Source of the DNA: a virus
Reading direction: 5' to 3' (one strand)
DNA length: 34,940 nt
Virus record (IMG/VR): IMGVR_UViG_3300001533_002415
Coordinates: 1 to 34,940 of that record
In this document: in pieces, positions 23,517 through 31,895 of the stretch
Layout of the letters: each line of letters starts with the position of its first letter
Numbering within the stretch: the stretch's first letter is position 1
The notes under the pieces: model-generated
Seen by the model: the letters and a program-made list of their open reading frames with translations, nothing else
Database searches by the model: none
What the model was told of the DNA's origin: nothing
Translations under genes and position numbers: made by a program

Positions 23517-24929
23517 TTACCTCGTCACTTTAAAATAGCCGACCTTTCGCCGGGCCTTGTTCCACCATTTCATCATCGTGCAGAGAAGCGCGTCCGGGTA
23601 GTGGTCATCCTTTTTTACAATCTTTCCGGACTTGTCCCGCCGCCATTTCTTTAACTGATCCAATAGTTCCTTAAATTTTTCCGCTATCTCGATTTTCTGC
23701 TTCTCAAAAAACCATTTCACTGCGCCTGCGCCCGCTTCTTTGAAACTCACAAATGTCACTTCGGTCACATTGAATCCTTCCTTGCGGAGCTTGTCGTTCT
23801 CGAACGGGTGAGAGCTGTCGGCGTACACCTCGTTGATCCCGCCGTACATATTCCGCCAGTCCTTGAGAAACGCCGCGATATCATCGATGCCGGTCTCGCT
23901 GAATGAGTTCGCGTCGAACACTCTGAGTTTCTCTTCAACCATCTGCGTGGCGACTATTTTAGTATACCCCTTGAACCCCCAGTCGATCCCAAACGCCCCG
24001 TCTACGCCTTTTACATACGGGCATTCTTTCACCGCCGCAAGCCTGATGTCATTCGTATCGATAACCCGTCCTGCCTTTGACGGCCGCCGTGCCATAAGCT
24101 CAACTTCAAACCATTCCTTTGTCTGTTCGATCCACATCTGCTTCAGATAGTCAATCGATATCCAGCCTAATTCGCTGTTCTTTTTGGCTTTTCCCCGGCA
24201 GTATTCTTCGCGGAACTCCTCGATACAGTTCGCGCAGTCATACGGGCACTTCTTTGCAACATCGAACGCGTCCCACCGGTATAGCCTATACCCTTTTTTC
24301 TCATACTCTTCAAGCAGATCGGCGAATGTTCCGTCAATCTTGTGGGCTGTGGACGCCCGGATGATGATCAGTGGATTCGCGGTAGAGCCGGTGCCCAAAA
24401 CGGCGTTAACGATCTTCTCCTCCATTTCGCCTTCTTCATCCAGGATGATCAGGCCGCCGTGTCCCCGTCCCGGATGAGGGCCTCTGCCACGCCGTGTGCT
24501 GGCCGGGATAAACCGTATCCAGTTCCCGGACCGCCCCTTCGATATCTGCGTGGTGAGCGTGGGGACATACTCATCGACCTCTTCCTCGCCAAGGACGCTG
24601 GTCACTTCCTCATATACTTCCTTCGCTTGGCCTTCACCGCCGGACGCGATCAGCACATCGAACCCATAAAACAGAAACAGGCTTGCCGCGATATCGCCAA
24701 GGGAATAGGTTTTCCCGCCGCCTCGCGGCCCGATAACCATTGCCCTGAGAACCCGTTGACGGTAGATGTCCATGAACATCTCGCGGAGGATCGGCGGGTA
24801 GTAGCTCCCCGTCTTGGCCAGGAACTCTATTGGCCGGTCCTTGTATTCATGAATCAGCCGGTTCTGATTTTTGAGGCCTTCCAGAAATAGGTGGAGAATC
24901 TCGTTCTTTTCGTCAAAGCTTGTTTTCAT
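23517..24929 (-). CDS. terminase large subunit
   Basis: The 470-residue DNA-packaging motor has an N-terminal ATPase and C-terminal nuclease. Walker A is GPRGGGKT (67-74); Walker B is GLIILDEEGE (159-168). Nuclease acidic residues are D316 (FGIDWGFKGYTK), D371 (VYADSSHPFE) and a late KKDDHYPDALL. A Cys cluster at 228-244 (CPYDCANC plus a fourth Cys at 244) could hold zinc in the linker. One-base overlap with the small subunit gene (TAATG) indicates coupling. Confidence 0.92.
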   Translation of the reverse strand: MKTSFDEKNEILHLFLEGLKNQNRLIHEYKDRPIEFLAKTGSYYPPILREMFMDIYRQRVLRAMVIGPRGGGKTYSLGDIAASLFLFYGFDVLIASGGEGQAKEVYEEVTSVLGEEEVDEYVPTLTTQISKGRSGNWIRFIPASTRRGRGPHPGRGHGGLIILDEEGEMEEKIVNAVLGTGSTANPLIIIRASTAHKIDGTFADLLEEYEKKGYRLYRWDAFDVAKKCPYDCANCIEEFREEYCRGKAKKNSELGWISIDYLKQMWIEQTKEWFEVELMARRPSKAGRVIDTNDIRLAAVKECPYVKGVDGAFGIDWGFKGYTKIVATQMVEEKLRVFDANSFSETGIDDIAAFLKDWRNMYGGINEVYADSSHPFENDKLRKEGFNVTEVTFVSFKEAGAGAVKWFFEKQKIEIAEKFKELLDQLKKWRRDKSGKIVKKDDHYPDALLCTMMKWWNKARRKVGYFKVTR

Positions 24930-25459
24930 TATTTCTCTTTTATCTCTTCAAATATGGCGTCGACTATATTCGTTTTGTGAGCCGTGAGAACCGGGCCAAC
25001 ATTGGGGTCTTTTTCCAAAACCATGATTATCACCTGGACTATCTGCGCCGCTGATGTCTGATTCTGCGCCCCGCCGGTCATCTTGACTTCAAGGTCGCAC
25101 ATCCGGACAAAACTGGAGAGCACCAGCCCGATGTTTTTTTCATTGATCACGCGGGTTTTGTCGTCGAACAGGTCTTTTATTTCTTCGAACACCTTCTGCC
25201 GCGTTATCCGCAGTGTGTCAAGAATCGGCCGTGTTTTTTTGGCAAGCTCCGCGTCGTTCCGGATCGCGATAGCGGTGCAGTACGTCTGGTACCGCCCCTC
25301 CCAGTCAAGCTTCGGATCATTCTTCCACTTCGTCAGCGTGCCTTTGGAAAACGTCGGGTAGTCCTGTTTCATCATGTCAACGACCCGCAGGAACGGCATC
25401 TGCTGGATCATGAACAATTCGTATGCTTTTTCTTTTACTTCGGCCTTGTATTTACCCAC
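24929..25459 (-). CDS. terminase small subunit (putative)
   Basis: The 176-residue protein begins at a GTG (25459) two bases after the previous stop. The N-terminal 60 residues look like a DNA-binding HTH region (EKAYELFMIQQMPFLRVVDM, FSKGTLTKWKNDPKLDWEGR), and the C-terminal half is helical, as in small terminases that form rings on the packaging site. Position directly before the large subunit supports the call. The precise family (Mu gp27-like or DUF1804-like) cannot be settled by eye. Confidence 0.75.
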   Translation of the reverse strand: MGKYKAEVKEKAYELFMIQQMPFLRVVDMMKQDYPTFSKGTLTKWKNDPKLDWEGRYQTYCTAIAIRNDAELAKKTRPILDTLRITRQKVFEEIKDLFDDKTRVINEKNIGLVLSSFVRMCDLEVKMTGGAQNQTSAAQIVQVIIMVLEKDPNVGPVLTAHKTNIVDAIFEEIKEK

Positions 25460-25460
25460 A

Positions 25461-25685
25461 TCAAACCACCGTTATTATAACATTGTTGCAATTATTTTCC
25501 TTGATCACAAATTCGAATCCCATATATCGGTACCGCTTGCAGCCATTGTTTCCGGGAAGAAGCTGCCCGTTCTCTATCACCATCGCGGCAAGGTCACGGC
25601 AGTTGTTGTCAGTCCAGTCCGGATGACGTTCTCTAACCCGCTCAAGGGCATGTTTAGTGAAGCGAATGAGCCGCTTTCTGTTCAT
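25461..25685 (-). CDS. small basic protein, unknown
   Basis: This is 74 residues from the ATG at 25685; a longer start at 25724 is possible but overlaps the previous gene further. The sequence opens with a basic amphipathic helix (FTKHALERVRERHPDW) and has a C-terminal beta-type stretch (GCKRYRYMGFEFVIKENN). The pattern resembles small toxin-like or RNA-binding phage proteins (KHALERVRERH is also seen in DUF4258-like proteins), but no assignment is safe. Confidence 0.55.
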   Translation of the reverse strand: MNRKRLIRFTKHALERVRERHPDWTDNNCRDLAAMVIENGQLLPGNNGCKRYRYMGFEFVIKENNCNNVIITVV

Positions 25686-26046
25686 TGAAAAAAACCCGTT
25701 CGTTGTGTTCCGCCTTCTTCCCAATGTTGAATTCGCTGACAGGGCGGTAGTACCCCATTACTCTTGTCCATATCTCGCAGCCGATGCGCTCACAATTCCA
25801 GAGAATGACCGGCCCGGTGCCCGTATTCTGGATGATTGCCCGGCCTGAGAGCACGCCGACAAGCGTCTTCGTATTGAGAACGATCGCGCCCGCCTTTATT
25901 GCCGCCTGAACCATCGAGTCCTTCAAATCATAGTGCGGGTGCCGGTGGTTTTGAAACTGCTCCTGTTTCAGCCCGATTGACTCCGCGAACGCGTGAAGTT
26001 CTTCTCGATTCTTTGCAGCCAAATGTATTTTATCCGTCAAAACCAT
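25654..26046 (-). CDS. DUF4031-like protein with NrdD-like C-terminal motif
   Basis: This is 130 residues from the ATG at 26046 (GGGA 5 bases upstream). The longer reading frame would begin in the repeat at 26114-26156. Residues about 1-55 match the DUF4031 pattern (AAKNREELHAFAESIGLKQE, HYDLKDSMVQAAIKAGA). Residues about 80-115 (NCERIGCEIWTRVMGYYRPV, then SEFNIGKKAEHNERVFF) closely follow the C-terminal motif of anaerobic ribonucleoside-triphosphate reductase (R.xGYxRPVxxxNxGKxxE), including two Cys just before it. The glycyl-radical domain is absent, so it is not a reductase. It may bind a metal or contact the host enzyme; function unknown. Confidence 0.6.
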   Translation of the reverse strand: MVLTDKIHLAAKNREELHAFAESIGLKQEQFQNHRHPHYDLKDSMVQAAIKAGAIVLNTKTLVGVLSGRAIIQNTGTGPVILWNCERIGCEIWTRVMGYYRPVSEFNIGKKAEHNERVFFNEQKAAHSLH

Positions 26047-26070
26047 CTCATTCCCTATGGTTATTTTTTG

Positions 26071-26186
26071 TAGGGGAGCGATGTTCCGCTCCCCATATAA
26101 TTTATCCGTATCATTCCCCCCTAACAGGGGGGACACGGCTTTAGCCGAGGGAGGTCACCCGTAGGGGCATAAAATCTTATGCCCCT
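26071..26186. repeat. B-A-B repeat cluster
   Basis: Type B at 26071-26094 (AGGGGAGCGATGTTCCGCTC), type A at 26114-26156 and type B at 26161-26186 (GGGGCATAAAATCTTATGCC). They separate the accessory genes on either side. Confidence 0.9.
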
Positions 26187-26188
26187 GT

Positions 26189-26290
26189 CTATAATAACAC
26201 CTCCCACATCAACCCGCCTATCATCAGCCCCAGGAGAAACGCCCCCAATGCGATGACGATAAACCCGATAATCACCGCTCCACTTTTCAT
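26189..26290 (-). CDS. 33-residue membrane peptide
   Basis: A single hydrophobic span (VIIGFIVIALGAFLLGLMIG) after MKSGA. Its ATG overlaps the TGA of the upstream gene (ATGA), a strong sign of real, coupled translation, and its stop abuts a type B repeat. The function is unknown. Confidence 0.55.
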   Translation of the reverse strand: MKSGAVIIGFIVIALGAFLLGLMIGGLMWEVLL

Positions 26291-26652
26291 AATCTGGTAC
26301 CTGCCGCCATTCTCTGTTTTAGATCGATATAAAATGTTATCACATGATCAGATTCGTAGCTGTGGACGCGGTACTTGCCGATATATTGCTGCCAGTCAAG
26401 GCCGATTTTTTTAAACAGTTTTATAATGCCGAAAGAATTTTGCTTTGTTTTTTCTGAACAATTCATTTCGACAGCGCCCTCGGCGTCTTTTCGGCAAAGC
26501 GAAAATCCGAGCAACTCTTCCCGTTTGTCGTAAAAAATGCGGAAAGATTGTTTTGTTCCCGGCTCATAGGTTTCGAGAACGTTTTTATTCCAAATCATGA
26601 CCCCTTTTTTGGTTATTGAAATAAAAGGGTCAATATGTGCTTTAAGCTCCAT
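26287..26652 (-). CDS. hypothetical protein
   Basis: This is 121 residues from the ATG at 26652, which has GGAGG 8 bases upstream. The protein is mixed alpha/beta (FISITKKGVMIWNKNVLETY, SFRIFYDKREELLGFSLCRK, HVITFYIDLKQRMA). It resembles small phage proteins of unknown function encoded near replication genes. No motif points to an activity. Confidence 0.65.
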   Translation of the reverse strand: MELKAHIDPFISITKKGVMIWNKNVLETYEPGTKQSFRIFYDKREELLGFSLCRKDAEGAVEMNCSEKTKQNSFGIIKLFKKIGLDWQQYIGKYRVHSYESDHVITFYIDLKQRMAAGTRL

Positions 26653-26656
26653 TACA

Positions 26657-27067
26657 TTACCTCCTCCGTACCTCAATCCCGTTCTTTCTTAACAGTTCAG
26701 CCACAAGTATCCGGTGGCAGAACGTTCCATAACCTTCCCAGCAAAGCAGCCTGTCGCCGTCTTCTAACTCCATAACCTCCAATGCTTTTCCTGGCCCGAG
26801 AAAACCTCGGTATAGCGCGCCCCAGTTCTCGCCGAATCGCCCTTTGAGTATCGTAAAATATTCCCTCTTATACCCTTTGGGTAAAATATTCCCGCTCTTG
26901 AAACCGTTGACCAGCCACCACTCGGGTTTCAGCAGTTCGTTTTCGGTGATGTGAAAGCCGTGGTAGTTCCACGTGTACCCATCAGGCATGTCCATGGCGA
27001 TACTGACAAGCCGTCCTTCCCCGGCTCCCCAGTATTTCCTTTCGAAAAAAGACGCCGTATAGATCAT
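26657..27067 (-). CDS. DUF488-like protein
   Basis: The 136-residue protein ends with the DUF488 hallmark LLCWEGYGTFCHRILVAELL (a Cys, a Glu and a CHR motif). The N-terminus (MIYTASFFERKYWGAGEGRL) also fits. DUF488 proteins are found in many bacteria and phages; their biochemical role is not established. It overlaps the end of the MuB-like gene by 4 bases. Confidence 0.75.
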   Translation of the reverse strand: MIYTASFFERKYWGAGEGRLVSIAMDMPDGYTWNYHGFHITENELLKPEWWLVNGFKSGNILPKGYKREYFTILKGRFGENWGALYRGFLGPGKALEVMELEDGDRLLCWEGYGTFCHRILVAELLRKNGIEVRRR

Positions 27068-28086
27068 CCCGCGTTCCTTTGCTGTTCGGGCGCCTGCTCA
27101 CGCGCGCCCCTGATGATGCCCTGGAATGCCGAGCGAACCAGTTCCCGTTTCTCCGGATCAACATCATCGCCCTGCCCGTCTAAAACCTTGGCCGCGTCAT
27201 CTACCCGTACGCCCGCTTCCTTCGCAAACGCATGGATGTTCAACCCGGCGTCCCTGAGTATCTGACGGGGGTTCCGTATCCCGTCGCTCTTGTACACCAT
27301 CTCGATTGACACCTGTTTTTCGCCGGCGCACTTCGCCTCCCGCATCGTCCCGGAGCAGATGTGATTGATATGGAGCGGGCTGTGAAGGTTCTGGCTGATA
27401 TAAAGCAGGGCATCCTTGCTGAATATCTCATCCATATTCCTGCCCGCGATCCGGCAGCGAACATCGATGTACTGAAGAACCTCATCCTCCGATAGGCCGC
27501 GCATGTTGTACTGCGTCACCCGGAGAAACAGCCCTTTGTCGCGGGATATCCGGGCGATCAGTTCCGGCTGGCCGAACAGCAGCACAGTGATAAGCCGGGA
27601 GCGGATGCCCCACTTCATCTCGGTGAGCATCTTGAGCTGCTCCATGGTTTTCGCCGCAAGCCGCTGGGATTCGTCGATTATCAGCACAACCTTTTTCCGT
27701 GCCGCGATCTCACCGATAATACGCCGTGCCTGACGGGACCGCTGCTCGGCGAACTGTTTCACCGGCTCCGACGACAGGTCGGTGACCAGCGCGGAAAGCA
27801 CCGTTCCCATCGTGACAACTTCAAGGTCCATGCATTCGAGAATCGAATACGCATATCGCGACTTGTTTTCATCGAAATACGCGATGATCTCGTTCTTTGC
27901 GGTTGTCTTACCGATACCGCGCTCTCCGGTGACACTGTAAATACCGCCCTCCTCGACAGCTTCGGCAAGAAGGTCCATCGTTCTCGCAAGCTCCCGGCTC
28001 TCGAACACATCGTCCTTGCTTTCGATATTCCCGAATGGATTGCGTTTCAATCCGAAATGCGTCCAAAATGGCTGTGGTGTCCTCAT
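27064..28086 (-). CDS. transposition AAA+ ATPase, MuB type
   Basis: The 340-residue protein activates the transposase and chooses target DNA. It has an ExeA/MuB-like opening (FWTHFGLKRNPFG), Walker A GERGIGKTT (54-62), Walker B VVLIIDES (133-140) and a sensor region (RSRLITVLLFGQPELIAR). The C-terminal domain is helical and basic. AAAGGGG lies before its ATG. It lies just downstream of the transposase, as B follows A in Mu. Confidence 0.9.
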   Translation of the reverse strand: MRTPQPFWTHFGLKRNPFGNIESKDDVFESRELARTMDLLAEAVEEGGIYSVTGERGIGKTTAKNEIIAYFDENKSRYAYSILECMDLEVVTMGTVLSALVTDLSSEPVKQFAEQRSRQARRIIGEIAARKKVVLIIDESQRLAAKTMEQLKMLTEMKWGIRSRLITVLLFGQPELIARISRDKGLFLRVTQYNMRGLSEDEVLQYIDVRCRIAGRNMDEIFSKDALLYISQNLHSPLHINHICSGTMREAKCAGEKQVSIEMVYKSDGIRNPRQILRDAGLNIHAFAKEAGVRVDDAAKVLDGQGDDVDPEKRELVRSAFQGIIRGAREQAPEQQRNAG

Positions 28087-28121
28087 ACTGTCCCCTTTCT
28101 TTTAATAATCCCATCCTTATC

Positions 28122-28203
28122 GTTCCCCCCGACACCGGCGTCAGCCGGAAGGGGGTCTTGTAGGGGCACAACACTTTGTGCCCTTTATTCCTTGTGCCCT
28201 TTA
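28122..28203. repeat. type A, type B and partial B repeats between transposition genes
   Basis: Type A at 28122-28159 (shortened C-run), type B at 28160-28186 (AGGGGCACAACACTTTGTGC) and a half B at 28190-28203. They lie in the 119-base gap between the transposase and ATPase genes. Confidence 0.85.
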
Positions 28204-28205
28204 TT

Positions 28206-29873
28206 CTATACCGCGCCCCTCTGCGCCACCAATTCCCCCACATACTTCGCTATTTCCATAACCTTTTCCCGCTCCAGCGTCACCTCGAGCGCCGCCTCGA
28301 TCTCCTCTAACATCCATCCCGGAAGGTCGCCCAAATTGATACGCAGCTCATCAGCAATCGCCAGTTTCGCCTGGTACATGCTTTCGAAATGCGTCCCGAA
28401 TACTTTCGGCGCAAGCTCGCTGTCAACCTCGATCGGACTGCCCTCTTTCGGGAAAGCGTGCATGTTCGGTGTGTCATACAGAAGATGTTCAGGCCGTATT
28501 CGTTTCCGAATGTCGTCGGCCTCTGATATCGCCGCGTCCTGCCGTCGTTCAACTTCTGATTTTTTGTGCGCGTTGAATGTCCCGAATACTGCTCTGCGTA
28601 TGTCTTCAGTGGGATGTACCTCACCGGTTTGAATGTCTTGAACAGAAATACCACCGTCCATGTTGTGCCAGACACGCACTTTCTTGCCCATGAGAATCTC
28701 CGGCACCCCGTATTTCTCACCGTTCAGGCTGATAGAGCAGTACGCGTCGACCGTCCTGATCTCGTGAGACGCCGTTACCTTCCGCAGCACATCCATGTTC
28801 GGCATCTCTAAGAGCTGCTCATTCGTAATTCCCTGCCACATGGCGAATCGTGTTTTCTCCTCACCGGATTTCGCGCTCCAATTATGATGGATAAGCCAGT
28901 TATACGCCCGGTCATTCAGCTCATCGATGCTCATCGCGGGGAGAAGGCGCAGTTTGGTTTCAAATTGTGTTTGAAGGTGCTTGAATGACGATTCCACCAT
29001 GCCTTTCGCACGGGGATTCCCCGGCATATGGGTGATCGGCTCGACGCCAAGTGCGTGAAGAAGGTTTTGTATCCGTTCCGATCGGAGCGCTGAACCTTTA
29101 TCGGCATAGAGAATCCGGGGCGTGCCGTGGAACGGGAACTGCGAATCGTCCTTTTTTGACCAGGCTTCCACAAGGCCCTGGAAAAGCATGTCCGAACTTT
29201 CTCCTGGCGAAAGGAAATACTTGATGAAATTTGCGCCGGTGTAGTGGTCCACCAGCGAGAACGACCATATCTTCTGTTTTGCTTCGTTCGGCTTGTTCTT
29301 GTAAGTGAACGGCCTCTGTATGACTTTGCCGTCCTCATCCCGGAGATAGTACTGCTCACAGACCGAGAAGTCGATGACATGCACATGGTTCGGGTGATGG
29401 CTGACAAGTTTCACTGCGGGTGACGCGGAGCAGATGTTCCGCACCGTGATGCCCCATATGTTCGCCCAGCGGTTCACTGTCCGGGCGGTCAATACTCCGG
29501 CTGGAATTTCACCCATGCGCTCGAGGATTTCTATCGCCCGTGAGGTACTCATGCACTTATTCGGATTGGCGATCCGTTTGTTCGGCTTGTATGGATCGAT
29601 AGCTTTCAGGCCCATGACTTTTTTTACACATACCTCAAGGGATTCAGCGTCAAGAATGCGGGGCGATGATTTATCCGTGCGGCGCTCCGAGAGGCTTCTC
29701 CCGCGTTCACGGTATTCTTTTACACGGCGGTAAACTGTGCCGGAGGTGACACAGCAGTCACGCGCCGCATGTTCCACACGTGCCGACCGCTCGGAGGCGC
29801 TCAATTCTTCCCAGCATCCGCAGAGTTCCCGGATGGTGTCTTCTGATAGCTTAAGCCTGGTCTTCTTCATCAT
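28206..29873 (-). CDS. DDE transposase, MuA type
   Basis: This is 555 residues from the double ATG at 29873/29870, overlapping the previous gene by about 23 bases. The N-terminus has an HTH (HAARDCCVTSGTVYRRVKEY). The catalytic core shows the DDE(35) triad: D168 (HVHVIDFSVCEQ), D258 (RILYADKGSA) and E294 (KGMVESSFKH). The C-terminal Mu-type beta-barrel follows (YGVPEILMGKKVRVWHNMDG). It cuts the phage ends and joins them to target DNA for integration and replicative transposition. The N-terminal domain is shorter than the 663-residue MuA and lacks an obvious enhancer-binding extension. Confidence 0.93.
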   Translation of the reverse strand: MMKKTRLKLSEDTIRELCGCWEELSASERSARVEHAARDCCVTSGTVYRRVKEYRERGRSLSERRTDKSSPRILDAESLEVCVKKVMGLKAIDPYKPNKRIANPNKCMSTSRAIEILERMGEIPAGVLTARTVNRWANIWGITVRNICSASPAVKLVSHHPNHVHVIDFSVCEQYYLRDEDGKVIQRPFTYKNKPNEAKQKIWSFSLVDHYTGANFIKYFLSPGESSDMLFQGLVEAWSKKDDSQFPFHGTPRILYADKGSALRSERIQNLLHALGVEPITHMPGNPRAKGMVESSFKHLQTQFETKLRLLPAMSIDELNDRAYNWLIHHNWSAKSGEEKTRFAMWQGITNEQLLEMPNMDVLRKVTASHEIRTVDAYCSISLNGEKYGVPEILMGKKVRVWHNMDGGISVQDIQTGEVHPTEDIRRAVFGTFNAHKKSEVERRQDAAISEADDIRKRIRPEHLLYDTPNMHAFPKEGSPIEVDSELAPKVFGTHFESMYQAKLAIADELRINLGDLPGWMLEEIEAALEVTLEREKVMEIAKYVGELVAQRGAV

Positions 29874-30771
29874 CCGGATCCCGGTATACATCTTCCTCTC
29901 TGACCTCAATGTTTGGGCCGAAATAACCATAAGCCCGTTCTTCAGCTTGTTTTAGCCATTCCCGTGCCTCTGTGATAGCTCCGTAAAAAGCGGCCCTGAG
30001 CCTTGGATCGTAGTCTTTTGTCAATCGTATTGTGTTGAGAGTGGTCACGCCGCCGACAAAATCCCCGACCGCCCTCGTTATGGCGTTAAAAGCGTCCGCT
30101 CCCTCTACCTGAATCCGCTCTTCTTCGGCCATCTTGCCGCGAAATTCCACCAGTTCATCCAGATAATCTCTAATGGATTTTTCTAAATTTTCGAATTTCT
30201 CTGCCATCGCTGAATCTTTGTCCCGCTCCAGCTTTTTGTTGTATTCCCGTTCCTCCTGTGCCTGCTTGATCGCGGCCTGTTTCTCGAAACGCTCTTCGCG
30301 AAGCTCGTTCTCTTTGGCCCTGACTTCCTTTTCCAACCGCTTGATCTTTTCCTGAAGTTCCGGATCACTCATTTTAATGATATCTTCCATCGTGTATATA
30401 TCACCGTCAGAGGTCATTACGACTTGATCGTTCTTGAGTTGCATAAGATTATCATTCGGAAGCATGGTAAGCATATACGCTTTTCGCCGGGTCATATCAG
30501 CCAGAAGAGAGGGATTGTCGCCGAAGACTCGCGCTATTTTCATCATTTTGTATGCATTGCTTTGCGTGAACCCTATATCATCGAGCATTTTACCCCACTC
30601 GCCGTGATTAACATGCTCTCTAGCCCTGAGAAGGCGTTCGCCCATCTCAATCGCGTATTCTGTTGCCGCCGTGTAGTGCTTTTCGATACATGCTTTCATT
30701 CCAGCCACATTTTCATCATGGTTATAATTATCAAGATTACCACCGCGCCCGTACACAACAATATCATCCAT
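29851..30771 (-). CDS. DUF3102-domain coiled-coil protein
   Basis: The 306-residue protein has a DUF3102 domain at about 25-80 (YAIEMGERLLRAREHVNHGE, GFTQSNAYKMMKIARVFGDN), with HTH-like character. A long charged coiled coil follows at about 135-215 (ELQEKIKRLEKEVRAKENEL). The C-terminal domain (AFNAITRAVGDFVGGVTTLN) is helical. DUF3102 proteins occur on phages and plasmids; their job is unknown, perhaps replication or partition. The ATG has AAAGGA 7 bases upstream. Confidence 0.8.
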   Translation of the reverse strand: MDDIVVYGRGGNLDNYNHDENVAGMKACIEKHYTAATEYAIEMGERLLRAREHVNHGEWGKMLDDIGFTQSNAYKMMKIARVFGDNPSLLADMTRRKAYMLTMLPNDNLMQLKNDQVVMTSDGDIYTMEDIIKMSDPELQEKIKRLEKEVRAKENELREERFEKQAAIKQAQEEREYNKKLERDKDSAMAEKFENLEKSIRDYLDELVEFRGKMAEEERIQVEGADAFNAITRAVGDFVGGVTTLNTIRLTKDYDPRLRAAFYGAITEAREWLKQAEERAYGYFGPNIEVREEDVYRDPDDEEDQA

Positions 30772-30824
30772 TATTTAATCCTTTCATTGAAATCATGCCC
30801 CGCGAATGATTTGACGTCAAGTGT

Positions 30825-31175
30825 TCACCACCCAATTGTTTTTCTCATAATTTTATCTGCTTTATTTATGAGATGCTCTGTTTTCTCTCTTTCTTCACGT
30901 TTTTGCTCAATTTCTTCAACAATTGAACATAGTTTGTTTTTATATTCGTCAGAATCCACAAAACAAGGATCGCTTATAATTTCTTTTATTTCCAAATAAA
31001 GGGCTAATTCGTTATTGTCTAACGCTTTACATGAAAGTAGTTTATCTTCGTAATAGAAATATTTTCTTACAATTAAAAACATTGAAAATGCCCCTAACGT
31101 CCACCCACTTTTATAGGCATTATTTGCTAATTCTTCTATTTCATTTTTTCCATCAAACAGTTTAAGCTTATTCAT
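30825..31175 (-). CDS. AT-rich orphan gene
   Basis: A 116-residue protein, helical throughout, with a partly hydrophobic central segment (GWTLGAFSMFLIVRKYFYYE) and a strongly charged C-terminal helix (EEIEQKREEREKTEHLINKA). The gene is clearly richer in A and T than its neighbours, with many Asn, Lys and Ile codons ending in A or T, suggesting recent acquisition. Its ATG overlaps the stop of the small upstream gene. The family is not recognised; a membrane-associated exclusion or defence role is only a guess. Confidence 0.65.
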   Translation of the reverse strand: MNKLKLFDGKNEIEELANNAYKSGWTLGAFSMFLIVRKYFYYEDKLLSCKALDNNELALYLEIKEIISDPCFVDSDEYKNKLCSIVEEIEQKREEREKTEHLINKADKIMRKTIGW

Positions 31176-31288
31176 TTCCCCGTTCCTTTCTTTTCATTCG
31201 CGGTTAATAAAGAGGAGCTGGCAGGATTCGATTTCTGCATTGGATTTATGTGGCACACGTGATTTATTGCTTGCTCAATACCATCCAT
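31172..31288 (-). CDS. 38-residue hydrophilic peptide
   Basis: The ORF starts at an ATG with GGAGGT 9 bases upstream and ends in TGA overlapping the next ATG (ATGA). It has no membrane segment (MDGIEQAINHVCHINPMQKS...). The good ribosome binding site and coupling support real translation. The function is unknown. Confidence 0.45.
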   Translation of the reverse strand: MDGIEQAINHVCHINPMQKSNPASSSLLTANEKKGTGK

Positions 31289-31382
31289 GATTTATCTACC
31301 TCCCCGATGCATAGCCTTATAGGCTATCACCGTTTGAAGTTACCTCCACCATGAGCGTCTCCATTCCGCCACAGCTCCTTTT

Positions 31383-31805
31383 TTACGCGTATACCCGCTC
31401 GCCACGCTTCACTTCGTCTTCCATCCGCTCTAATGCCAGTATCAGTTTGCTCCCTTCCGCTTTATTGAGCAGTTCCAGCCGGAACTTCCCGGTAAACATC
31501 CGCTTGGCCATGCCGTCTAACCGTTTCGGGTCGTCCCAGCCGATACGTTTCGCGATTGCCCGTGCCGCCCACATCTGACGGTCGGTGATTCCCCACGTCA
31601 TCGTTCGGGGCTTGTATTCCTCGCCGACAAACGCCTTGAGTGACTGTATCACACTGGCCGCCTGCGCGTTCGAGAGTTCCCGTGTCGACCGTTTCCCGTA
31701 ATGCTCCTGAAGCCAATTCCGGAACATCTCTTCCTCGATCCCGTTCTCCCGCAGAATCGTCCATATCGCCGTCTTCTGCGCCCCTGTTATCGTGTTCGTT
31801 CCCAT
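31383..31805 (-). CDS. GemA-like protein (DUF1018)
   Basis: This is 140 residues from the ATG at 31805 with GGAA 6 bases ahead; an earlier ATG would translate the type B repeat region. It begins with ITGAQKTAIWTILRENGIEE and contains RSTRELSNAQAASVIQSLKA and WGITDRQMWAARAIAKRIGW, the pattern of Mu gp16/GemA (PF06252). In Mu, GemA modulates host gyrase-linked gene expression in the early region, which fits the location here. Confidence 0.8.
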   Translation of the reverse strand: MGTNTITGAQKTAIWTILRENGIEEEMFRNWLQEHYGKRSTRELSNAQAASVIQSLKAFVGEEYKPRTMTWGITDRQMWAARAIAKRIGWDDPKRLDGMAKRMFTGKFRLELLNKAEGSKLILALERMEDEVKRGERVYA

Positions 31806-31819
31806 ATCATTTCCGTTTC

Positions 31820-31890
31820 GTGGGGGCACAAAACCTTGTGCCCTTTTCCGTATTGTTTCGTTTCGTAGGGGCACAACACCTTGTGCCCTT
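31820..31890. repeat. two type B repeats
   Basis: Type B copies at 31820-31846 and 31865-31890, in the gap before the winged-helix gene. Between them is only TCCGTATTGTTTCGTTTC-like spacer. Confidence 0.9.
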
Positions 31891-31895
31891 TTTTC

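Noticed and set aside
31289-31383. Possible tRNA on the minus strand (GTGGCGGAATGGAGACGC resembles the D-arm of Leu/Ser tRNAs)
   Set aside because: No acceptor stem partner, no T-loop sequence and no CCA-compatible end could be found; at most a decayed fragment or chance match.
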